Shown piece after piece: positions 1-6,437 of a stretch of 7,155 nucleotides of DNA (the first letter of the stretch is position 1; each line of letters opens with the position of its first letter). The notes under the pieces were generated by a model. That model had not been told where the DNA came from. It did not search any database and was given only the letters and a program-made list of their open reading frames with translations. The stretch covers positions 1-7,155 of the forward strand of contig JAGPGE010000297.1 in assembly GCA_018056145.1 (NCBI GenBank), given 5' to 3'. A program made the position numbers and the translations under genes. The stretch comes from Armatimonadota bacterium. GTDB taxonomy: Bacteria; Armatimonadota; Zipacnadia; Zipacnadales; JABUFB01.

Positions 1-495
1 TCGGCTTCGCGCGCCCAGCAACTGCAGCTTGACGCGGGCCGGATCATCGAGGCGCTCAATGAGCGGCTGGAATCCAGGGCCGTGCGGGAGATCCGTTCCG
101 GCACCGGCGCCGTAAGCTGGCGCGAGCCCCAGGTTCAGGCGGCGGAGGCCCAGGCGCCCCAGGGCCCGTCCCAGTGGGAACTGGATGCCATGGCGCTCAC
201 CTCCAATGAGGCGCGCTGGGTGGAATCCGTGGCGGCGCGCATTGGCGAAGGCGCACTGCGGGATCAGGCGCGTCGGGTCCTCACGAACCAGTGCAAGCTG
301 GACCGCTGGAAAGTGGAGCGCGGGTACCGGCCCTGCGAACTGTGCGGGGTCCTGGTGCGGCCCGGTGTGAAGCGCTGCCGCTCGTGTGATCCCGGGCGCG
401 TTCCAGCCCAGGGCACCCACGAAGTCCCGGACACGGAGTATGGGGACTGGAAGGGCTCGCGACGGAGCAGGCCCAGGGGCGAGCGCAAGCTGTAG
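1..495 (+). CDS. DciA-like DUF721 protein with C-terminal zinc ribbon (5' end missing)
   Basis: The frame is open from the first base to a TAG at 493-495, giving 164 visible residues; the true start lies left of the window. A GTG at 82 is in frame but sits inside the conserved domain, so it is not the start. The opening residues (SASRAQQLQLDAGRIIEALN, then NERL and VREIR) match the end of the DUF721/DciA domain, whose members help load the replicative helicase DnaB in bacteria lacking DnaC. After a Gln/Ala/Pro-rich linker comes a helical segment (about residues 66-107), then four cysteines in a C-x2-C-x10-C-x2-C pattern (residues 112, 115, 126, 129; codons between 334 and 387), a probable zinc ribbon. 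The tail is basic and ends in GERKL. Family assignment rests on motif recognition of a partial domain; the helicase-loading role is inferred from the family and has not been shown for this zinc-ribbon form. Confidence 0.75.
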   Translation, partial: SASRAQQLQLDAGRIIEALNERLESRAVREIRSGTGAVSWREPQVQAAEAQAPQGPSQWELDAMALTSNEARWVESVAARIGEGALRDQARRVLTNQCKLDRWKVERGYRPCELCGVLVRPGVKRCRSCDPGRVPAQGTHEVPDTEYGDWKGSRRSRPRGERKL

Positions 496-510
496 GAACC
501 GGTTGCAGGC

Positions 511-541
511 GGGCGGGATGTCCGCCCCACGCGGTCCGTGG
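511..541 (+). terminator. Two tandem GC-rich hairpins after the DciA-like gene (weak terminator candidate)
   Basis: GGGCGG (511-516) pairs with CCGCCC (522-527) around a 5-base loop. CCACG (527-531) pairs with CGTGG (537-541) around another 5-base loop. They begin 16 bases after the stop codon, where a terminator would be expected, but neither is followed by a T run, so intrinsic termination is unproven. The two share base 527, so they may be alternatives. The rest of the 496-622 gap shows no convincing promoter. Confidence 0.25.
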
Positions 542-622
542 TGCTATGCGCAAGGCCGCCACCGCCGCCACCTCTGCCCCACCTTGCAACACCATTCCAC
601 CCGCAAAGGGCGGTGACACACA

Positions 623-2086
623 ATGCCAGGGCAGCGCTATGAAGGCCCCATCGAACGCATCGGACCGTGCCGCTGGAGGCTGCCGAAAGACCCGGGCCGC
701 GGGATGCTCACCGACGGCGTCGTCTACGCCGATGAGGAGCTCCTCAAGGACCTGCGCGATGACGCGGCGCTCTGGCAGGTCGCGAACGTCGCTTGCCTGC
801 CCGGGATCGTTGGCGAATCGATGGCGATGCCCGACTGCCACTACGGCTATGGTTTTCCCATCGGCGGCGTGGCTGCCACCGATGCCGACGAGGGCGTGAT
901 TTCGCCGGGCGGCGTGGGCTATGACATCAACTGTGGCGTGCGCCTGCTGCGCACTGAACTCATGCTGGACGAGGTGCGTGACAAGCTGCAGGACCTGGCG
1001 AACCAGATCTTCCGCGACGTGCCGTCGGGAGTCGGCGAAACGGGCAGCCTGCCCATGACTGAGCCCGAGCTGCGCCGGGTGCTGGCGCAGGGCGCGAAGT
1101 ACGTGGTCAGCCAGGGCATGGGTACCCAGGCCGACCTGGAGTGCACGGAGGAGGGCGGGTGCCTCACCAGCGCGGACCCGGATGCCGTGAGCTCCCGCGC
1201 AAAGACCCGGGGCCGGCCCCAGGTGGGCACTCTCGGCAGCGGCAATCACTTCCTGGAAATCCAGGTGGTGGATGAGGTCTTCGACGAAGAAGCCGCGTCG
1301 GTCATGGGCATCGAAGAGGTCGGGCAGATCTGCGTCATGATCCATTCGGGCTCCCGCGGCCTGGGCCACCAGGTCTGCGACGACGCCATTGAGGTCATGC
1401 AGAAATCCATGCGCAACTACGGCCTGCGTGTGCCGGACCCCCAGCTTGGCTGCGTTCCGGTGACCTCGCCCGAGGGGCAGGAGTACTTCGCCGCGATGTC
1501 GGCGGCCGCGAACTATGCCTGGGCCAACCGGCAGGCGATGATGCACTTCGTGCGCGCCGCCTTCGAGCGAGTTCTCAAGGCCGGCAAGGGAAGGCTGGGG
1601 ATGGAGCTTGTGTGGGATGTGGCGCATAACATCGCCAAGTTGGAGACTCACTCGGTAGGCGGCAAGGACCGGCGCCTCTGCGTGCATCGCAAGGGCGCCA
1701 CGCGAGCCTTCGCACCGGGAAGGCCCGAACTGCCCAGGCGCTACCGGGAGATCGGTCAGCCGGTGATCGTGCCCGGAGACATGGGCACCGCGTCCTTCGT
1801 GCTGGTAGGCACTGAGACGGCCATGGAGCGCACCTGGGGAAGCGCCTGCCACGGCGCGGGCCGGGTATTGTCCCGCCACCAGGCGCTGAAGCTGCAACAT
1901 GGCAATGAGGTGGCGCGCAAATTGGAGGCCCAGGGGATCATCGTCCGGGCCGCCGGGAAGAAGACCCTCGCGGAAGAGGCCCCGGAAGCCTACAAGGACG
2001 TGAGCCGCGTGGTGGAAACCTGCGTCTGCGCCGAGATCGCGCGGAAAGTGGTTCGCCTGCGTCCTGTGGCGGTGATGAAGGGGTAG
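623..2086 (+). CDS. rtcB: RtcB-type 3'-phosphate RNA splicing ligase
   Basis: The 487-residue product is full length for the long RtcB clade. RtcB joins RNA 2',3'-cyclic phosphate or 3'-phosphate ends to 5'-OH ends using GTP and Mn2+, acting in RNA repair and, in archaea and animals, tRNA splicing. The active-site set is intact: the DINCGVRL motif (D101, C104), GSGNHFLE (N208, H209), HSGSRGLGH (H241), WDVAHN (H335), GDMGTASFVL (385-394), and SACHGAGR with the histidine expected to be guanylylated at H410. The ATG at 623 is preceded by AAAGGGCGGTG (605-615) at a 7-base spacing, a near match to the Shine-Dalgarno consensus. Flanking gaps of 127 and 226 bases suggest it may be transcribed alone. 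No archease activator or RtcA cyclase is visible. The family is certain; the RNA substrate is unknown. Confidence 0.96.
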   Translation: MPGQRYEGPIERIGPCRWRLPKDPGRGMLTDGVVYADEELLKDLRDDAALWQVANVACLPGIVGESMAMPDCHYGYGFPIGGVAATDADEGVISPGGVGYDINCGVRLLRTELMLDEVRDKLQDLANQIFRDVPSGVGETGSLPMTEPELRRVLAQGAKYVVSQGMGTQADLECTEEGGCLTSADPDAVSSRAKTRGRPQVGTLGSGNHFLEIQVVDEVFDEEAASVMGIEEVGQICVMIHSGSRGLGHQVCDDAIEVMQKSMRNYGLRVPDPQLGCVPVTSPEGQEYFAAMSAAANYAWANRQAMMHFVRAAFERVLKAGKGRLGMELVWDVAHNIAKLETHSVGGKDRRLCVHRKGATRAFAPGRPELPRRYREIGQPVIVPGDMGTASFVLVGTETAMERTWGSACHGAGRVLSRHQALKLQHGNEVARKLEAQGIIVRAAGKKTLAEEAPEAYKDVSRVVETCVCAEIARKVVRLRPVAVMKG

Positions 2087-2092
2087 GAGCGC

Positions 2093-2108
2093 GGGAGGGG
2101 CTCCCCTC
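2093..2108 (+). terminator. Hairpin just after rtcB (possible terminator)
   Basis: Starting 7 bases after the rtcB stop, the sequence can fold as GGGAG/CTCCC (2093-2097 with 2101-2105) or as GAGGG/CCCTC (2095-2099 with 2104-2108). Position fits a transcript end, but there is no following T run, so this is only a candidate. Confidence 0.3.
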
Positions 2109-2193
2109 GTCTGGTCGCCAGCCTGGCTCCGAACGGCCCTGTGGTCGCGCGCATTTGGCTCCCCTCCCCCATCGGGTGACATTCGCGCCGACC

Positions 2194-2222
2194 TTGACAG
2201 ACCGCTGGTTTTCGGGGATTCT
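2194..2222 (+). promoter_or_regulatory. Candidate sigma-70-type promoter for serS
   Basis: TTGACA at 2194-2199 is a perfect -35 hexamer. After 17 bases comes GATTCT (2217-2222), which keeps the A at position 2, T at position 3 and final T of TATAAT but is otherwise weak. Transcription would start near 2229, giving a leader of roughly 84 bases before the serS start codon. In such GC-rich sequence a perfect -35 at the right spacing upstream of a gene is suggestive, not proof. Confidence 0.5.
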
Positions 2223-2245
2223 CAGCACCGAGAGACTGACAGCGT

Positions 2246-2262
2246 CCGCCGGCCCCCGGCGG
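2246..2262 (+). promoter_or_regulatory. Strong GC hairpin in the serS leader
   Basis: CCGCCGG (2246-2252) and CCGGCGG (2256-2262) form a perfect 7-bp stem with a 3-base loop, all G and C. It lies about 17 bases downstream of the predicted transcription start and 50 bases before the serS start codon. No T run follows, and no T-box consensus was seen nearby. It could be an RNA stability or protein-binding element, or a chance product of high GC. Confidence 0.4.
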
Positions 2263-2293
2263 CCTGATTGCGCCTGTTCCCGGGCGCTGACTG

Positions 2294-2303
2294 AAAGGAA
2301 GTG
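2294..2303 (+). promoter_or_regulatory. Ribosome binding site deciding the serS start
   Basis: AAAGGAAGTG differs by one base from AAAGGAGGTG and ends 9 bases before the ATG at 2313. It overlaps the in-frame GTG at 2301, so the GTG cannot be served by this site. This favours the ATG, which also gives the family-typical N-terminus. Confidence 0.75.
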
Positions 2304-2312
2304 CCGTCGCCA

Positions 2313-3590
2313 ATGATCGACCGCCGACTGATCCGCGAGACCCCGGAAGTCGTCCGCAAGGCCCTCCAGGACCGTGGCTCCGACTTCGACCTGGACCGGC
2401 TCATCGAGGTGGAGGCGCGCCGTCGCGAACTGCTGGGCGTGGAGTCCCTCAAGGCGGAGAAGAACGGCCTGTCCAAGCAGATCGGGGCCACGATCCAGTC
2501 GGGCGGCGACCCCGAGCCCCTCAAGGCGCGGGTCGCGGAGCTCTCGGCGCGGATCGTTGCCATGGAAGAGGAACTGGTTCGGGTTGACCAGGAACTCGAC
2601 CGCATGATGCTGGACATCCCCAATATCCCCCTCCCCAGCGTCCCGGTGGGCGCCAGTGAAGAGGACAACGTAGTCGTCAAGACCTGGGGCGAGCCCCGGA
2701 GCTTCGACTTCACGGCCCGCGGCCATTGGGAGATCGGCGAGAGCCTGGGCATCCTGAGCTTTGAGAAGGCGGCGCGGATGGCCGGCGCGCGGTTCGTCTG
2801 CAACATCGGCCTCGGGGCCACCTTGGAGCGCAGCCTGATCAACTTCTTCCTGGACACCCATACGCGGAAGCACGGGTACACGGAGGTTCTACCACCCATT
2901 CTATCGAACGCAGAGTCGCTTATCGGCACCAGCAGCCTGCCGAAGTTCGAGGATGATCTGTTCAAGACCCGCGAGGGATACTACCTGATCCCCACCGCGG
3001 AGGTCCCGCTGACCAATATGCACCAGGGCGAGATCATCGAGGGCGACCTGCTGCCCCTGTACTACACCGCCTACACCCCTTGTTTCCGCAGTGAGGCCGG
3101 GTCCGCGGGTCGCGAGACCCGGGGGATGATCCGCCAGCATCAGTTCCACAAGGTTGAGCTGATGAAGTTCGTTAAGCCCGGACAGGGCGACGAGGAGCTT
3201 GAGAAGCTCACCTGCAATGCGGAAGCGATCTTGCAGATGCTGGACCTGCCCCATCGGCGCCTGGCGCTCTGCACCGGCGACATCACCTTCGGATCGGCCC
3301 AGACGTACGACCTTGAGGTCTGGATGCCGGGCATGAACACTTGGCTGGAGATCAGTTCCTGCAGCCAGTACGGGGACTTCCAGGCACGGCGCTGCAATAC
3401 CCGCTACCGGCCGCAGCCTGGCGCGCGGCCCGAGTACGTGCATACCATGAACGGGTCGGGTCTTGCGGCCGGACGCACGGTGGCGGCCATTTTGGAGAAC
3501 TACCAGACCGCCGAGGGCACCGTGGTGATCCCCGAGGTGCTCCGGCCATACATGGGAGGCGTCTCGGAGATCTTCCCGCCGGAGCGGTGA
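2313..3590 (+). CDS. serS: Seryl-tRNA synthetase
   Basis: SerS is a cytoplasmic class II aminoacyl-tRNA synthetase that charges tRNA-Ser with serine (and tRNA-Sec where present). From the ATG at 2313 the product is 425 residues, the usual bacterial length, and starts MIDRRLIRETPE like its relatives; an in-frame GTG at 2301 would add four residues but lies in the ribosome binding site. Residues 1-110 form the N-terminal coiled-coil tRNA-binding arm (rich in Glu, Arg, Lys, Leu). The catalytic part shows motif 1 around 168-196 (LERSLINFF then LPP), the serine-site TAE (228-230) in LIPTAEVPLTN, motif 2 at 258-283 (FRSEAG...RGMIRQHQFHKVEL), the EISSCS segment (346-351), and motif 3 at 381-398 (GSGLAAGRT, with R388). 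No key residue is missing. It heads a unit of three overlapping genes and has its own candidate promoter and leader hairpin. Confidence 0.97.
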   Translation: MIDRRLIRETPEVVRKALQDRGSDFDLDRLIEVEARRRELLGVESLKAEKNGLSKQIGATIQSGGDPEPLKARVAELSARIVAMEEELVRVDQELDRMMLDIPNIPLPSVPVGASEEDNVVVKTWGEPRSFDFTARGHWEIGESLGILSFEKAARMAGARFVCNIGLGATLERSLINFFLDTHTRKHGYTEVLPPILSNAESLIGTSSLPKFEDDLFKTREGYYLIPTAEVPLTNMHQGEIIEGDLLPLYYTAYTPCFRSEAGSAGRETRGMIRQHQFHKVELMKFVKPGQGDEELEKLTCNAEAILQMLDLPHRRLALCTGDITFGSAQTYDLEVWMPGMNTWLEISSCSQYGDFQARRCNTRYRPQPGARPEYVHTMNGSGLAAGRTVAAILENYQTAEGTVVIPEVLRPYMGGVSEIFPPER

Positions 3591-4642
3591 TGCCTACGAA
3601 CCCGGCAATCGCGGCGATCGTACTGCTTCTCAATGGCGTCCAGATCGACATGCCCCACCCCGCTCTGCTTGTGGGCGGGGTGGGCTGCGTCCCTGTGCGC
3701 CCGGTGATCGAGCGCCTGGGCGGCGTCGTCAGCTACCGTCCCGGTCGAAGCATCTCCGCGCAACTGGGCGCCGACACCGTCGCCTTCCGGCTGGCCGAGG
3801 CAGGCAGCGTACCCGCCGCGAACCGGGCAGTGAGCATACGGGGAGTGGTCTACGTCTCCGGTCGCGATCTCGCGGCGGCTCTCGGCGGGATCTGTCGCTG
3901 GCAGCCCGAGCTGAGGGCACTTGACCTGCTGCTGCCGCCGTTGCCGGAGGCTCGACCAGAGGGTCTCACCAGCCCGTCGGCGGCCCTGCTTGACCACGGC
4001 CGATCCCTGACGCTGAACGCCCGCATCGCTGACCGCTCCGCGGCCCTCCTCTCCCCCACCCTTGGTTCACCCGATTTCCCCCCGCGTTCGGTGATGGTTG
4101 ACACGCTTTCATCGCTGACGAAGTGCATTATCCAAGACAATGATATGCAGAAAGAACTCTCAGGACCGTTGAGCGGGCGCGGCCATGCGCTCTCGCTCGA
4201 AGGGCGCTGGGAGATGCAGGGCTCTGATCCGCCGGCGTTTCTCGCGTGGGGGCAGCAGGAAGAGCCTGTGCGCTCCACTGGCCCGAAGGTTGCACAGATC
4301 AGTACCCACCGGCGTCTGTACGCTCGGGATGAGGAAGTCGTGCTCTTGCTGCGGCGGAGCGGACCTCGTCCGCCCCAGGGGTGTGTAGTCGCTCTTTGTG
4401 AACCCTCAGGCGAGACATTGCGGATTGCGGTGGCGGACGAAGCCTGGAGCAGGGCGGAGATCGGCGACTCAGGGGCTGTCTGGTCCGGGCGCCTGGCTTC
4501 CCCTCTGCCTCAAGAGAAGGGGCGGCAGGGCCTGGGACTGTGGTCCGCGACCCTCCTAAGCCCGAACGGGGAGCCGGAGGCGCGTTGCTGGTTCCTGGTG
4601 GCGCCCGGAGACCCGGCAGGTGAGAGATCAGGTGGAGACTGA
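3590..4642 (+). CDS. Stalk-domain (copper amine oxidase N-terminal-like) protein of unknown function
   Basis: The ATG at 3590 overlaps the serS stop by one base (TGATG), with GGAG at 3581-3584 as a ribosome site; a GTG at 3587 is an alternative. The product is 350 residues. Residues about 12-113 resemble the copper amine oxidase N-terminal / stalk fold (PF07833-like): LLNGVQIDMPHPALLVGG, VPVRPVIERLGG, then a second half, IRGVVYVSGRDLAAALGG followed by W104. This domain has no oxidase activity itself and is usually found in secreted or wall-linked proteins. Here no normal signal peptide is visible: MPTNPAIAAIVLLL runs directly into the domain's first strand. Residues 166-192 look helical and the DNA there (about 4080-4160) is less GC-rich than its surroundings. 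Residues 238-337 look beta-rich, with a W and a CWFLV strand near the end, possibly an Ig-like sandwich. Function is unknown; overlap with the next gene suggests coupled production. Confidence 0.8.
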   Translation: MPTNPAIAAIVLLLNGVQIDMPHPALLVGGVGCVPVRPVIERLGGVVSYRPGRSISAQLGADTVAFRLAEAGSVPAANRAVSIRGVVYVSGRDLAAALGGICRWQPELRALDLLLPPLPEARPEGLTSPSAALLDHGRSLTLNARIADRSAALLSPTLGSPDFPPRSVMVDTLSSLTKCIIQDNDMQKELSGPLSGRGHALSLEGRWEMQGSDPPAFLAWGQQEEPVRSTGPKVAQISTHRRLYARDEEVVLLLRRSGPRPPQGCVVALCEPSGETLRIAVADEAWSRAEIGDSGAVWSGRLASPLPQEKGRQGLGLWSATLLSPNGEPEARCWFLVAPGDPAGERSGGD

Positions 4643-5561
4643 CCATAGCCAAGGGCCTGCAGCCGGTGGCGCACCGGGTCCGGCCTTCAACTGGTGGTGG
4701 TTCTGGGCCCTGGTAGCGGCTCTGGGCGCGGTGGTCGGCGTCGCCTTGGCGATTGGCGCGCGCCCGGCGGAACCTCCCGCGACCGCGTTCACGGTCAAGC
4801 AGCCTGAGGAGGCGCCATCCGGGGCTGGTGTCCTGCGCGACGTCCGGTTCCAGATTACCGGGAGCCACAAGGAAGCAATGGATCTGATTCCGGCCGGGGT
4901 CACGGAGGTCACTGCAATGGCAGATCTGGGCAACGGCGACGGGGGTGCGCCGGTCACGGTCAAGTGGTGGTGGGCCGGGGACGCTCAGGAGGCCCCCGCC
5001 GTGGAGCGCAAGACATCATCGGGCGGCACGACAGTCACCGCGGTCTTGCGCCTGCCGGGGGACAGAGTTCCGTTCACGCCCGGAGTTGGGGAGGTCGAGT
5101 TCCACAAATCAGGGGAACGCGTGGCGAGGGGCTCTTTCGTGGTCTGCGCGGATGCGGCCGAGATTCTGGCGCAGGCGGACGCAAATGCCCGACCGACTGT
5201 AGTGGATTCTGTTCAGACCAGCCGCGGCGTGGCTGCCGACGGCTCTCCCACTGATCCCGCGGACCGTTTCGCCCCCAACGATCGGGTGTATGTCGTCTTC
5301 CGGTACCGGCTGGCCGAGCCGGGTACTGAGTTCCGCGTGAACTGGTACGCGGGCGGGGCCGAGATTGGGCGCGCTCAGGCCCGCATAGTGGCTGACAGCC
5401 CCGAAGGCTGGGGTCACGCATGGCTCCACGCAGCCGGATCGGGCCTACCGTCGGGTAAGTACGAGGCGAGGGTGACCTACGGGACGTCGGCTAAGTCTCT
5501 GGGCGAGGCATCCTTCCGCGTGTCAGGCCGGGGAGATGCCTCGTCTTCCACATCCCCCTAG
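4620..5561 (+). CDS. Membrane-anchored protein with two Ig-like repeats, function unknown
   Basis: From the GTG at 4620 (GGAG at 4607-4610, 9-base spacing) the product is 313 residues and overlaps the stalk gene by 23 bases. A second GTG at 4632 with AGGTGA (4618-4623) upstream is equally plausible and would remove four residues. Residues 1-23 are short and polar, 24-47 form one membrane segment beginning NWWWFWALVAALG, and the remainder is probably extracytoplasmic. Two similar beta-rich modules follow: about 72-175 and 194-303. Each has a V-x-W-W/Y-x-x-G strand (VKWWWAG, VNWYAGG), then a GVGEVEF or SGKYEAR strand, and ends in G-x-F-x-V (GSFVV, ASFRV). The tail (GDASSSTSP) is Ser-rich. I do not recognise a named family. 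Likely an envelope protein made together with the upstream stalk protein; topology is predicted, not shown. Confidence 0.82.
   Translation: MRDQVETDHSQGPAAGGAPGPAFNWWWFWALVAALGAVVGVALAIGARPAEPPATAFTVKQPEEAPSGAGVLRDVRFQITGSHKEAMDLIPAGVTEVTAMADLGNGDGGAPVTVKWWWAGDAQEAPAVERKTSSGGTTVTAVLRLPGDRVPFTPGVGEVEFHKSGERVARGSFVVCADAAEILAQADANARPTVVDSVQTSRGVAADGSPTDPADRFAPNDRVYVVFRYRLAEPGTEFRVNWYAGGAEIGRAQARIVADSPEGWGHAWLHAAGSGLPSGKYEARVTYGTSAKSLGEASFRVSGRGDASSSTSP
5504..5543. terminator. 9-bp inverted repeat at the convergent gene junction
   Basis: CGAGGCATC (5504-5512) and GATGCCTCG (5535-5543) are perfect reverse complements separated by 22 bases, part of which could extend the stem imperfectly. The repeat lies inside the last codons of the membrane-anchored gene, 15 bases before its stop, and begins 18 bases beyond the parB stop on the opposite strand. 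With no intergenic DNA between these convergent genes it is a reasonable candidate for a parB transcript end or a bidirectional element. There is no T run on either side, so intrinsic termination is unproven. Confidence 0.4.
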
Positions 5562-6437
5562 TTAGTTGAGTTGGTCCAGCAGTTCCAGCAGAAGCACCAG
5601 TCGCTCGAGTTCCTCGGCGCTGGAGTAGCTGATCTCGATGCGCCCGTCTCCCTTGGCCTTCTGACGGATTCGCACCTTCGTCATGAGAACCCCCTGCAAC
5701 TGGTCTTGGATTGCGCGGAGGTTTGGGTCAACCCGCGGTCTTTCGGGTTTTTCCTGTGCCGCCCGACTCTCTTCGCGGTCCAGGGCTTCGCGAACCGCGC
5801 GCTCAACTTCCCTTACGGTCAACCCGTCCTCCTGGATTCTATTGGCAAGCGCGAGCATCGCCTCGGGATTGCCGGACAGCCCCAGGAGCGCCCGTCCGTG
5901 GCCCTCGGACATTGCCCCGGACTGGATTGCGCTCTGGATTTCCTCGGGGAGGTCCAGAAGGCGCAGAGTGTTGGCGATGGCCGATCGGCTTTTCCCCATA
6001 TACCGGGCGAGTTCTTCCTGGGTGAGCGCGAACTCATTGATGAGGCGTCGGTAGCCTCGGGCGGCCTCAAGGGGGCTGAGGTCCTCGCGCTGCAGGTTCT
6101 CAATGAGAGCCAATTGCAGCGATTCCTCATCAGTGATTTCCTGGGTTATGCAGGGGACAGTCTCCAGTCCTGCTCTCTGCGCGGCCCTCCACCGACGCTC
6201 TCCAGCCACGATCTCGTAGTCATTACCCTTTTTGCGTACGATAATCGGTTGCAGGACGCCATGGGCCTCGATGGACAGGGTCAGCTCTTCGAGGCGATCG
6301 GGGTCCACATCGGCTCGCGGCTGCATGGGGTTCGGGTAAAGAGCGTCGATGGGCACTTCCAGCAGGGCTCGTGAGTCGTTGATGGGGCCTGAAGGGATCA
6401 ACTCGCTCAGGCCTTTGCCCAGTGACCGTTTACGCAC
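5562..6437 (-). CDS. parB: Chromosome partitioning protein ParB (Spo0J/Noc family)
   Basis: ParB binds parS sites near the origin, hydrolyses CTP as a sliding DNA clamp, and works with ParA to segregate chromosomes. The 291-residue product has the standard order: an N-terminal ParA-interaction segment (MRKRSLGKGLSELI), the CTP-binding domain with NPMQPR (36-41), GERRWRAA (79-86) and ENLQRE (113-118), a helix-turn-helix starting LTQEELARYMGKSRSAIANT (138-157), and a C-terminal dimerisation domain (about 238-291) ending ELLDQLN. The start is the GTG at 6437-6435, chosen because KRSLGKGL is the classic N-terminus and GAGGTG lies 7 bases upstream; the frame stays open further 5' within parA, but that extension has no ParB character. 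It overlaps the parA end by 8 bases (GTGCGTAA), implying translational coupling, and it ends base-to-base against the convergent gene. Confidence 0.97.
   Translation of the reverse strand: MRKRSLGKGLSELIPSGPINDSRALLEVPIDALYPNPMQPRADVDPDRLEELTLSIEAHGVLQPIIVRKKGNDYEIVAGERRWRAAQRAGLETVPCITQEITDEESLQLALIENLQREDLSPLEAARGYRRLINEFALTQEELARYMGKSRSAIANTLRLLDLPEEIQSAIQSGAMSEGHGRALLGLSGNPEAMLALANRIQEDGLTVREVERAVREALDREESRAAQEKPERPRVDPNLRAIQDQLQGVLMTKVRIRQKAKGDGRIEISYSSAEELERLVLLLELLDQLN

Noticed and set aside
281..2182. A 633-codon open frame on the - strand opposite rtcB.
   Set aside because: It lies opposite a gene with intact catalytic motifs, is rich in His, Ala, Arg and Gly as antisense frames of GC-rich genes are, and shows no recognisable domain.
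2087..2312. Possible T-box riboswitch upstream of serS.
   Set aside because: No T-box consensus bulge sequence or terminator with T run was found, and the leader after the candidate promoter is only about 84 bases, too short for a standard T-box.
1938..2873. A 311-codon open frame on the - strand spanning the end of rtcB, the gap and the start of serS.
   Set aside because: It is antisense to the conserved serS N-terminus and ends in low-complexity Arg/Ser/Pro sequence; a composition shadow.
3341..3589. Upstream extension of the stalk-domain frame into serS.
   Set aside because: It overlaps the conserved motif 3 region of serS in another frame; the ATG at 3590 has a ribosome site and begins at the domain.
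5571..6374. A 267-codon open frame on the + strand opposite parB.
   Set aside because: The - strand encodes a textbook ParB over the same bases; the + frame has no recognisable domain.
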